Shown in pieces: positions 1 to 5,305 of a stretch of DNA of 10,063 nt. The number at the start of each line of letters is the position of its first letter. Within the stretch, counting starts at the first letter, position 1. This DNA is from JAEXNA01 sp050486105 (GTDB taxonomy: Bacteria > Vulcanimicrobiota > Xenobia > Xenobiales > JADMJV01), in NCBI GenBank assembly GCA_050486105.1, contig JBJHCR010000242.1:1-10063 (forward strand). The letters run 5' to 3'. The notes beneath the pieces were generated by a model. It searched no databases. It was not told the origin of the DNA and was given only the letters and a program-made list of their open reading frames with translations. The translations under genes were made by a program, and so were the position numbers.

Positions 1-23
1 ACCTTGCAGAACTTAATTTCATA

Positions 24-80
24 GAAAGCCTCCTCGTTTCGGCCTAGCCGTGATGGTCCAAGGGAGGCTTTCCCTTTTTC
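24..80 (+). terminator. Rho-independent-like terminator of an off-window gene
   Basis: Arms GAAAGCCTCC (24-33) and GGAGGCTTTC (63-72) pair perfectly over 10 bp, and CCTTTTTC (73-80) follows as a U tract on the plus strand. The loop is long (29 nt) and holds a small GGC-CTA-GCC hairpin. A shorter alternative, AGGG(61-64)/CCCT(72-75), abuts the same T run. It would end a rightward transcript entering from the left edge, converging on the 3' end of the toxin gene. Confidence 0.6.
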
Positions 81-88
81 TTGCTATC

Positions 89-607
89 TCATGCCTGCGG
101 GCTGCACCTTAAGTGGAATGCGCCCGATGGCGATCGTATAGCTTCTGCCTGCGAATTGAAATCTGCGGGGGCAACGTCAACGCCAAATCTTGAGCCATAC
201 ACTTTTCCGGCGAGAAAAGCCTGACTCTTGAACCTGATGCCTACGTATCGCAGCCCTTCAGCTTGAATATCAGTAGACTTCTCATCGAGTGTGATCTCAA
301 ACGAAAGGAAATCGTTCAGGTCCAGGCGCCCCGCCGCTTGCAGTCGCTCGAGAGTACTCTCGGGTTGACCTTTCAGATTCAGATCTATGTCCTTGGTCGC
401 TCTCGCGCTTTCAAGTCTGAGTTCAAGCACCACTCCCCCTTTCAGGACGGCATCATCACCAAAGCTCTGGAAGACTCTGGTCAAGAATCGTTCGTAGATG
501 ACAAGTTGCCGCAACCGGTGAAGATCGGTGCCGGTTTTCTGAGAGCGGGTACGCAGTCTTTGTTCAAGCGACGCCTTGAAAGCCAGTGGGGTCTGGAAGC
601 TTTTCAC
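89..607 (-). CDS. abiEii: AbiEii/AbiGii-family nucleotidyltransferase toxin, C-terminally truncated
   Basis: This is the toxin of a type IV (AbiE) toxin-antitoxin pair. Family members are DNA polymerase beta-type nucleotidyltransferases that modify RNA; AbiEii is reported to bind GTP, and relatives act on tRNA acceptor ends. Visible family motifs are the VLKGG loop (residues 54-58), the A-T-K-D-I-D-L catalytic segment (D73, D75 as metal ligands) and KVYGSRFGVDV (135-145, D144). The start is GTG, overlapping the antitoxin stop by 4 bp (GTGA), so translation is probably coupled. The protein is 172 residues; the family is usually about 270-300. After VDV the sequence stops resembling the family, and the second half, with the usual xEKLHAxT...R.KDLxDL region, is absent. 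The other two frames also close quickly, so this looks like loss or replacement of the 3' half rather than one simple frameshift. The toxin is probably inactive or altered. Confidence 0.85.
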   Translation of the reverse strand: MKSFQTPLAFKASLEQRLRTRSQKTGTDLHRLRQLVIYERFLTRVFQSFGDDAVLKGGVVLELRLESARATKDIDLNLKGQPESTLERLQAAGRLDLNDFLSFEITLDEKSTDIQAEGLRYVGIRFKSQAFLAGKVYGSRFGVDVAPADFNSQAEAIRSPSGAFHLRCSPQA

Positions 608-1143
608 TTGACGATCTCGTTTCTAGAGAATAAGCCTCGTTCTAGTCCTTCTTCGACTGCCTGGTCAATGATGAGTGGATCAACATGAGCAGCGCGGCAG
701 TCTTTAATAGTACGAGCAGGAGTGGTCACCGGAATACATCCGTACCAGCGGCGCTCTTCAACATCGATATCATCGAAGACCGGCGCCACGGAATCCGGAT
801 ACTGAATGCGGCGCGTCTTCCAACTCCTCGGCAAAGTTACGTGAATGCTCGAAGGCAAGCTGTCAGAGAGTTGATGGAGAACAAGGGCCGTTTCGTGACT
901 GAAGACCCCTTCCATTTCCGACCAGAGCCAGATTGCAACCAGGTCCTCGTGGTCTGTTGGGGGGAAATGCGTCATCCGATAGACTCCCCTTAGGATGCTC
1001 TGGAATCTTCCCTTGTTCCGGTGATATCTAAGTAGCTGATCGGAGTATCCACAGTCCTTAGCCTGACCTACGGTAAAATAGCCCGACTGGGCCTCGATAA
1101 CGGCGTAAAGCGCTTCCCATATATCTGTCGAGTCATCCGGCAT
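604..1143 (-). CDS. abiEi: AbiEi-family antitoxin / transcriptional regulator
   Basis: This is the antitoxin of the type IV AbiE pair. Family members bind their own promoter through an N-terminal winged helix-turn-helix and oppose the toxin without contacting it directly. Residues 10-57 form the wHTH (GYFTVGQAKDCGYS, then the LLRYHRNKGRFQSILRGVYR wing). The C-terminal part carries the hallmark IPVTTPARTIKDC near residues 137-149. The length, 179 residues, is near normal for the short class. The stop overlaps the toxin GTG by 4 bp, with antitoxin first, the standard order. The ATG at 1143 has no Shine-Dalgarno sequence. Instead it directly abuts a 9-bp inverted repeat, which suggests autoregulation right at the start and possibly a leaderless or very short-leader mRNA. 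Family assignment is firm; the function of this copy is inferred. Confidence 0.9.
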   Translation of the reverse strand: MPDDSTDIWEALYAVIEAQSGYFTVGQAKDCGYSDQLLRYHRNKGRFQSILRGVYRMTHFPPTDHEDLVAIWLWSEMEGVFSHETALVLHQLSDSLPSSIHVTLPRSWKTRRIQYPDSVAPVFDDIDVEERRWYGCIPVTTPARTIKDCRAAHVDPLIIDQAVEEGLERGLFSRNEIVK

Positions 1144-1168
1144 GAAACTAAAGCAATATTTTAGTTTC
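1144..1168. promoter_or_regulatory. Inverted-repeat operator candidate of the abiE operon
   Basis: GAAACTAAA (1144-1152) and TTTAGTTTC (1160-1168) are perfect 9-bp arms around a 7-nt AT-rich spacer. They lie immediately upstream of the abiEi start codon (1143). Known AbiEi antitoxins repress by binding inverted repeats in the abiE promoter, so the placement fits an autoregulatory operator. Read on the minus strand it contains TAAAAT, a possible -10 element; I found no convincing -35. Confidence 0.55.
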
Positions 1169-1424
1169 GTGTAAAAGAGCCTGCCTGTTAACGGATTATC
1201 TTAGTCCTCTGTTCCAGGAACCTCTTGCACGCTGTAGACACACTATCGCTCCCCTAGAAATCAAGAAACCCAGTAACGACAGGCCTCCTCACCTTATGAC
1301 CCGTTGATACGCCAGGTGCGAGTCGTTCAGGGAAACGTGTCGCTCGAAGCCCTTGCTGGAGGGGTTCCGGCTTAGTCCGATTAACTCAATTTAGGATATT
1401 GGCGACCTATGGTCGACCATCTAT
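1169..1424. other. Intergenic spacer, no gene recognised
   Basis: This spacer lies between the end of the HEAT-like gene and the abiE operator, both leftward. I see no supported ORF or RNA gene. It presumably holds the abiE promoter. A perfect 12-bp palindrome ATGGTCGACCAT lies at 1409-1420, just past the HEAT-like gene's stop. Confidence 0.4.
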
Positions 1425-2078
1425 TCAAAGACTCAGTGGGCAAGGATAAGGAGACTTTCTTCTGGGAGGCTCCTTTTCCCAGGCGCGTTGTCCCTGAAGT
1501 GACTTCAGTGCCTCAGTCGCTTCGTATCCGACAGTCCAGCCCATATCGCCTAGTCCTTGGTCGCTTTTCAACTCTCTCAGTCTCGCTACGGCACTTCGCA
1601 TCTGAGCGCCCCAAGCTGCAAAGCAGGCCCAGAAGCGAAGATTTGGATGTCCGTGATAGAGGCAGTCTCTAGTAACCTTGTAGATTTTCCGATCACGATA
1701 TGTCCGGGGGCGAAAATACGAAGCTCGTCCGCCAAGATTCTCGAGACATCGACCTCTAACAAGAAAGTGTTCGTTCTCATCACTAGCGGCTGCCAAGAGC
1801 GCCGATGTGACCCTATGGCCGTAGCAATCAGCAGCGAGCTGGGCAAATCGAAATCTGACAGATGGACCGGAACCTTCTCGAATCCCGCGAGCCACCCAAC
1901 GCTCAAAACGCCCGGTGATAGCAACCGAGTTGCAGTTAAGTTCCTCCAAGGCCGGGTGCCAGTTGTCTCTATCGCCTTTCCTCACCAGTAAGTCTTCGCA
2001 AAGAGAAAGGCTTTGCCTACCCAGCAGAGCTTGTACGTCCGTCCCTAGCTCTTCAAGGCTGCCTGTGCTAGAATGCAT
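1425..2078 (-). CDS. HEAT-repeat-like hypothetical protein
   Basis: This 217-residue protein has no signal peptide or membrane segment. Two stretches have the helical-hairpin pattern of HEAT repeats: residues about 72-115 (VRFRFAQLAADCYG...TSALLAAASDENEHFLVRGRCLENLG) and 146-195 (NLRFWACFAAWGAQMRSAVARLRELKSD, then TVGYEATEALKSLQG). HEAT proteins are protein-protein interaction scaffolds, so a binding role is likely; the partner cannot be inferred. The in-frame TGA directly before ATG 2078 fixes the longest start. A GGGGG run about 11 nt upstream is a weak ribosome-binding candidate. The C-terminus is basic and proline-rich (EKEPPRRKSPYPCP). It lies on the same strand as abiE but 256 bp upstream of it, so it is probably a separate unit. 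Confidence 0.65.
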   Translation of the reverse strand: MHSSTGSLEELGTDVQALLGRQSLSLCEDLLVRKGDRDNWHPALEELNCNSVAITGRFERWVARGIREGSGPSVRFRFAQLAADCYGHRVTSALLAAASDENEHFLVRGRCLENLGGRASYFRPRTYRDRKIYKVTRDCLYHGHPNLRFWACFAAWGAQMRSAVARLRELKSDQGLGDMGWTVGYEATEALKSLQGQRAWEKEPPRRKSPYPCPLSL

Positions 2079-2115
2079 TCAACCGCGCCCCCAGGCTAGC
2101 TATACACTTGCGCGG

Positions 2116-2146
2116 AATAGACTGAAAGGACCAAAATCAATGTCAA
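2116..2146 (-). promoter_or_regulatory. Candidate promoter for the HEAT-like gene
   Basis: On the minus strand a perfect TTGACA (2146-2141) is followed after 19 nt by TCTATT (2121-2116), a four-of-six match to TATAAT. Transcription would begin about 30 nt before the ATG at 2078. The spacer is slightly long, so this is a sequence-match call only. Confidence 0.3.
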
Positions 2147-2607
2147 CCCTAGCAATCGGAAACCTATCGCCCAAATCGAGTTCCTCATCCTATCGGTCCT
2201 TGAGTCATTTAACGCTGTAAGCAGCTCCTCTACTTCCACCTAAAATGCACCGCTGAACCCGATTTCTTTTTCCATTTAGTCGGATTTGGACTGGTTTAGT
2301 TTCGTCATGCCGTTTTTCAACGAAACAGCGGAAAAGCTTTGAAAAATGGGGCTTGACAAGCGTCGTAAAAATGTGAAAACGTAATAACAGACCGCGACGC
2401 AACTGCCTGAGCTGACACACAATGCCTGAAACGCACAACGACTTCGGCGGGCTACCAAACGGGAGCCTTCGAGGAAAGGCTGGCACGACTTGCGCGGACT
2501 AATCTGAAAGCCCTTCGGGAAGGACGGCATCGACATGATACATATCGAATTCAGTAGTACGGACCCTCAGGTCCCGTTCCTATATATTTACCGTCTCTTA
2601 TCGACTC
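2147..2607. other. Non-coding stretch with possible coding relic
   Basis: No complete gene is supported here. A weak AT-rich hairpin has arms TTTTTCAA (2313-2320) and TTGAAAAA (2339-2346). Between about 2412 and 2551 one plus-strand frame reads like a protein fragment (GYQTGAFEERLARLARTNLK then ALREGRHRH), with no start codon and a TGA just upstream, suggesting a decayed gene. TATATT at 2583-2588, 20 nt before the first tRNA, could be a -10 element for the array, but no matching -35 is visible. Confidence 0.35.
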
Positions 2608-2730
2608 GGAAGGGTGACAGAACAGTATTGTGTCGCCTTGCTAAGGCGTAGCCGTTAGTTCGAACTAACGCGTGGGTAAGTCGGAAGACCTCCTAGCACC
2701 TTCGGCTTGCAAATCCCACTCCTTCCTCCA
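2608..2730 (+). tRNA. tRNA-Ser(GCU)-like gene with ~31-nt T-loop insertion
   Basis: Acceptor GGAAGGG (2608-2614) pairs with TCCTTCC (2720-2726, one G-U), followed by T73 and an encoded CCA (2728-2730). T8 is present. A short D-arm ACA/TGT (2617-2619/2629-2631) has no GG pair in its loop. The anticodon arm CGCC-TTGCTAA-GGCG has anticodon GCT (2640-2642), with a T-T mismatch at the outer pair. A class II variable arm CGTTAG-TTCGAA-CTAACG (2653-2670), typical of tRNA-Ser, follows. The T-stem is GTGGG (2672-2676) with CCCAC (2715-2719), but 38 nt rather than 7 lie between them. The extra ~31 nt (about 2677-2707) resembles the insert in the next gene. Serine tRNAs usually have G73, and here it is T. 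It is the first gene of the array. A standard scan may miss it because of the insert. Confidence 0.65.
2677..2707 (+). other. T-loop insert in tRNA-Ser-like gene
   Basis: About 31 nt separate T-stem base 53 from the distal T-loop (boundaries uncertain by 1-2 nt). The core TCGGAAGACCTC (2681-2692) and the tail CTTCGGCT (2700-2707) match the insert at 2786-2815. The insert can form a small hairpin, AAG...GAAG/CTTC...CTT. It is too short for a group I or group II intron. Confidence 0.6.
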
Positions 2731-2733
2731 TCT

Positions 2734-2837
2734 GGTGAATGTAGCTAAGTGGCAAAGCAGCGGCTTGTGAAACCGATGACGAGGGTGGCCTCGGCAGACC
2801 TCGGAACGCTTCGCTTTCAATTCCCCCTTTCACCCCA
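2734..2837 (+). tRNA. tRNA-His(GUG)-like gene with ~30-nt T-loop insertion
   Basis: The gene carries the histidine identity pair: G-1 (2734) opposite C73 (2834), then CCA (2835-2837). Acceptor GTGAATG (2735-2741) pairs with CTTTCAC (2827-2833) at six of seven positions. T8 A9 are followed by D-arm GC...GC with a normal AAGTGG loop. Anticodon loop TTGTGAA has GTG at 2767-2769; its stem (2760-2764/2772-2776) pairs only at the three central positions. The T-stem 5' strand is GAGGG (2781-2785), and the T-loop TTCAATT (2816-2822) plus CCCC follows only after 30 extra nt (2786-2815). The spacer from the Ser CCA is 3 nt. It may be a degraded tRNA or a precursor needing removal of the insert; the sequence alone cannot decide. 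Confidence 0.65.
2786..2815 (+). other. T-loop insert in tRNA-His-like gene
   Basis: This 30-nt insert sits between T-stem position 53 and loop TTCAATT. The core TCGGCAGACCTC (2791-2802) matches the Ser insert at 11 of 12 bases, and the tail CTTCGCT (2809-2815) matches with one gap. CGAGG (2780-2784) at the T-stem can alternatively pair with CCTCG (2789-2793) inside the insert. Confidence 0.6.
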
Positions 2838-2842
2838 CACTT

Positions 2843-2931
2843 GAGAGTCCGCCGGAGTTGGAGAGCCGGAGCTGGCTGTAACCCAGTTGTGTTAACGCAC
2901 TGAGGGGGTTCGAATCCCTCGACTCTCACCA
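2843..2931 (+). tRNA. tRNA-Tyr(GUA)
   Basis: This is a complete class II tRNA with no T-loop insert. Acceptor GAGAGTC (2843-2849) pairs with GACTCTC (2921-2927), then A73 and encoded CCA (2929-2931). The D-arm is CCGG...CCGG with a GG-containing loop. The anticodon arm is GCTGG-CTGTAAC-CCAGT with GTA at 2878-2880. A bacterial-type long variable arm TGTG-TTAA-CGCA follows, then T-arm GGGGG-TTCGAAT-CCCTC. A long variable arm together with GUA is diagnostic of bacterial tRNA-Tyr. Position 8, almost always U, reads C here. It lies 5 nt after the His-like gene and 4 nt before the next unit. Confidence 0.85.
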
Positions 2932-2935
2932 TCGT

Positions 2936-2984
2936 ATCCAAGCAGCCCGACTGGCAGAGGAGCTTGCCTTAGAGGGGAGATATT
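2936..2984 (+). tRNA. Partial tRNA-like gene, anticodon UAG (Leu?), cut by assembly gap
   Basis: Aligned against the unit at 2992-3065: 5' acceptor strand ATCCAAG (2936-2942), then C8 A9, a D-arm with GACTGGCAGAGG, position 26 G, anticodon stem CTTGC/GGGAG (four of five pairs), loop CTTAGAG with TAG at 2970-2972, and a short ATATT variable region running into the N run. The T-arm and 3' acceptor strand are lost in the gap. UAG would read CUA leucine codons, yet the variable region appears short, unlike a true bacterial tRNA-Leu. Shifting the loop by one base would instead give AGA (Ser). Confidence 0.5.
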
Positions 2985-2994
2985 NNNNNNNNNN
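2985..2994. other. Assembly gap (10 N)
   Basis: Ten N lie inside the tRNA array. The unit on the left still needs about 29 nt (T-arm and acceptor) plus CCA, and the unit on the right needs three acceptor bases, so the true gap must exceed 10 nt. It is a placeholder, and more tRNA units could be missing. Confidence 0.95.
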
Positions 2995-3065
2995 CTCGTA
3001 GACCAATTGGCAGAGTCGTCGGTCTTAAGCGCCGAATGTTGCCGGTTCGAATCCGGTCGAGCCTA
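2992..3065 (+). tRNA. tRNA-like gene, anticodon UAA (Leu codon UUA) but class I fold
   Basis: The first three acceptor bases fall in the N run; CTCG (2995-2998) pairs with CGAG (3058-3061) of CGAGCCT. T8 A9, D-arm GAC...GTC with loop AATTGG, anticodon stem TCGGT/GCCGA around loop CTTAAGC with TAA at 3026-3028, a five-base variable loop ATGTT, and T-arm GCCGG-TTCGAAT-CCGGT complete a canonical cloverleaf with A73. CCA is not encoded (ACA follows). UAA is a leucine anticodon, but bacterial tRNA-Leu has a long variable arm and this has none. Either the charging identity is unusual or the gene is derived from another isoacceptor. It is the last unit of the array. Confidence 0.75.
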
Positions 3066-3202
3066 CATATGGAAAGTTGGAAAGGGCTGGCACGTCAAGC
3101 TGTCTTGAAAACACAGTTATGCGACCCAGGCCAAACGGCCGTGGTCTTCGATCTGATGTCCTCACATCTAGACGCTACCGGTTGACGGGGTATGATCTGA
3201 CC
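3066..3202 (+). other. Spacer/leader between tRNA array and TPR-like gene
   Basis: The frame of the next gene is open back to TTG 3077, but the residues it would add (rich in R, P, G, S) do not look like the body of the protein. A hairpin GATGT-CCTC-ACATC, extendable by TCT/AGA, lies at 3152-3172. There is no U tract, so it is not a clear terminator. Confidence 0.35.
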
Positions 3203-5269
3203 GTGAGCAATTCGTTTTTCCGAGTAAAGCTGGAGCTTGCCCTAGCGATCGCAGAGGAGCTAGGGAAGTCTGACCGGCGATCGGACGGAGTGAAGGCTAT
3301 TCTGGAACTTCGGCGTCGGCACCCCGATGAGAATGCCGCTATTCAGGTGGAGAGACTGCGCTACGTATTTCGGCATTGGAGTCCAGACGTAACGGCCGAG
3401 CTTCTCGACGAAGTTAGGGGAGAAATCAACGAAGACTTTTCGAAATCTCTTGAAATCGCTTTGCGTTTGCTCGGTGGTTTTTCAGTCTCACCCGACGAGG
3501 AAACGCGGCTGATCCGTGACGCCGAAGAAGACTGGTTATGGCACATAGCATTGGGGGAGAAATACTGGAGCACCGGCGACAAAGAGCTAGCGTGGTGGCA
3601 CTGGGACAAGTACATTCTCTGCAGCAAGAAGGACAGCCAGGAGAGTGGCTGGCCATTCACGGTGGCCGAGAAGATGTCTGCCTTTGAGAGACCCTGCCAG
3701 GCTTGCGGCGACTTTCCGGGGGAATCTGAATTCTACGCACGCAAGGCGGCGAGGCACGTACGAGTATGCAAAGGCTGCGCGATGCTCGCAAAAGACGAGA
3801 GCTTCCTCGAAGCAATCCGCTCCAAGACAGTTCCTCCAGCGAACTCGAGCGTTGCGGCTGTTTGTCGGATAACTGAGGTCTTTAAACTAGATGGACGCTC
3901 GAAAGCCTCCAGGTTTCGGATGCGGCCTATTGCGACGCCCCTCAGATACCACGATGTCTCAACTTTGGAGAAGCGGCTTGATGCAGAGGCTAAGGGCCTT
4001 CTGGAAAACGCTCGAGTCTTGGCTGAGAGCCAAGGATTGGATGACGCTAATTCTTTGTCGCTTCTTGCGGAGTACGCCTATTCGCAGGCAACAGAAACTT
4101 GGTATAGCAGTTGGGCGGAATCTCTCCGCTCGCTTGCGGATCCGGCAAAAAGTCAGATTCCTTCAGACCCAGTTGAGAGCCTCAGAGAAGTTCTGAATAT
4201 CGCTGGTTGGTCTGCGATTCTTGAGGAACGCACGACTAAAATTGGCGTTTGCCACATCGGCCGGGGACTTATTCATACCGTGAAGGGTATGTCTCGAAAA
4301 TTGATGCTCACCTTGCCGGCATTCGTCGCACACTCACAGCAAAGAATGTATATCGTGGACCGACACACCCGGCACTCAGCTGATTTGGAGAGGCTGTACC
4401 GGCGTCACGGTGTTCCATTCCTAGAACTGGCCTTGCACTCGGGGAGGGCTGGACATTTGAAACCCAACTTTTACCTGCAATATCTCGACGAAAAGCGAGA
4501 CTGCATTCCTCCTCCGAGCTTGCATGAGGTGCCCCCCGAGCAGAGAGTTAAGTTTCTGACCTGGTGGGCCCGAGAACTAAGCGAAGAATCCGAGTGGGAC
4601 CTCTACCATTTGGAAAATCTCTGCTCCGTCACATACCCTCCTCTAGAGCGGGCCGTCGCGGTTTGCCTGGTCGAGCGATTCCCCCAACACAACCATCACT
4701 TGCTCACCTTTGCCAGCTATGCGAGTGGGAAACCTGACAAACGTCACGACCTGACGAGCCTGAGCCTTCTGACGAAACTCCGTGGCCAATCTCGTTACCA
4801 GTTTGACCGTGTCCAGATTGACATGGCGCACCTCCAACTACTCACGCAGCTGAAACGGTATGACGACGCTCTGGAGCTTTGCAAATCTATGCTGGAAGCA
4901 CTACACCCGGGGAAGCCTGAGGATGACCACTTCAGATATCGCTGTCTAGCCACGGCGGTCTGTTGTTGCTACTCTCTCAAAGATTTTTCACGAGCCGCCT
5001 CTCTCCTAAATCAGTTCAACTGGGCCGTGTGGAGTTCCAATCTTGTTCATCTAGCACGACCACTGTGGGAGAACGGCTTTTGGAAAGAATTCCGAGAAGC
5101 CCTCAAGCACTTCGAGACGCTACCGAACGCAGACAGAACGTACTTAAGGGAAACTCTGGCTCTGTACGAAGAGCTTCAGGGAAATTGGTCGGCTGAGGAT
5201 ATGATGATGCTCAATGGACTCACGCCCCTTGGAATCGCTCGGGAGGAGCGGGTGGTCAACGGAGGGTAG
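3203..5269 (+). CDS. Large TPR-like protein with central zinc-knuckle, unknown function
   Basis: The protein is 688 residues from the GTG at 3203; upstream alternatives are ATG 3119 and TTG 3077. I prefer 3203 because the sequence becomes regularly helical from there (SNSFFRVKLELALAIAEELG). A CxxC-x20-CxxC motif (C165, C168, C189, C192 in this numbering; CQACGDF...SEFY...VRVCKGC) resembles the small zinc knuckle C..CG...SEFY...C..C found in many phage and nuclease-associated proteins. TPR-like helical pairs flank it: ALGEKYWSTGDKELAWWHWD before, and LTQLKRYDDALELCKSMLEA and CYSLKDFSRAASLLNQFNWA near the C-terminus. No signal peptide, catalytic triad or nucleotide-binding loop is visible. It is probably cytoplasmic and interaction-mediating. 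Its end converges on the next gene, 36 bp away. I do not recognise the family. Confidence 0.75.
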   Translation: MSNSFFRVKLELALAIAEELGKSDRRSDGVKAILELRRRHPDENAAIQVERLRYVFRHWSPDVTAELLDEVRGEINEDFSKSLEIALRLLGGFSVSPDEETRLIRDAEEDWLWHIALGEKYWSTGDKELAWWHWDKYILCSKKDSQESGWPFTVAEKMSAFERPCQACGDFPGESEFYARKAARHVRVCKGCAMLAKDESFLEAIRSKTVPPANSSVAAVCRITEVFKLDGRSKASRFRMRPIATPLRYHDVSTLEKRLDAEAKGLLENARVLAESQGLDDANSLSLLAEYAYSQATETWYSSWAESLRSLADPAKSQIPSDPVESLREVLNIAGWSAILEERTTKIGVCHIGRGLIHTVKGMSRKLMLTLPAFVAHSQQRMYIVDRHTRHSADLERLYRRHGVPFLELALHSGRAGHLKPNFYLQYLDEKRDCIPPPSLHEVPPEQRVKFLTWWARELSEESEWDLYHLENLCSVTYPPLERAVAVCLVERFPQHNHHLLTFASYASGKPDKRHDLTSLSLLTKLRGQSRYQFDRVQIDMAHLQLLTQLKRYDDALELCKSMLEALHPGKPEDDHFRYRCLATAVCCCYSLKDFSRAASLLNQFNWAVWSSNLVHLARPLWENGFWKEFREALKHFETLPNADRTYLRETLALYEELQGNWSAEDMMMLNGLTPLGIAREERVVNGG

Positions 5270-5305
5270 TGCAAAGGTCGTTACCTTACCGAGATTTCCA
5301 ATACG

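Noticed and set aside
263..993. Two plus-strand ORFs opposite abiEi/abiEii
   Set aside because: They are antisense to well-supported family genes and show no motif.
2140..2220. 26-codon plus-strand ORF with GAAAGGA upstream
   Set aside because: The purine run is plausible but the peptide is Ser-rich and tiny, and its start overlaps the better minus-strand TTGACA promoter element.
2353..2358. Perfect plus-strand TTGACA upstream of the tRNA array
   Set aside because: No acceptable -10 hexamer lies 15-19 nt downstream; TAAAAA and TAATAA are at spacings of 7 and 23.
2205..2536. Two minus-strand ORFs of 86-93 codons
   Set aside because: Low-complexity Ser/Arg/Phe/Cys-rich translations, mutually overlapping, with no motif and no plausible start signals.
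2653..2670. 18-bp palindrome CGTTAG-TTCGAA-CTAACG first read as a T-arm or cruciform
   Set aside because: It is better explained as the long variable arm of the class II tRNA-Ser-like gene.
2693..2941. 82-codon minus-strand ORF
   Set aside because: It runs antisense across the Ser, His and Tyr tRNA genes, and its sequence is explained by their structure.
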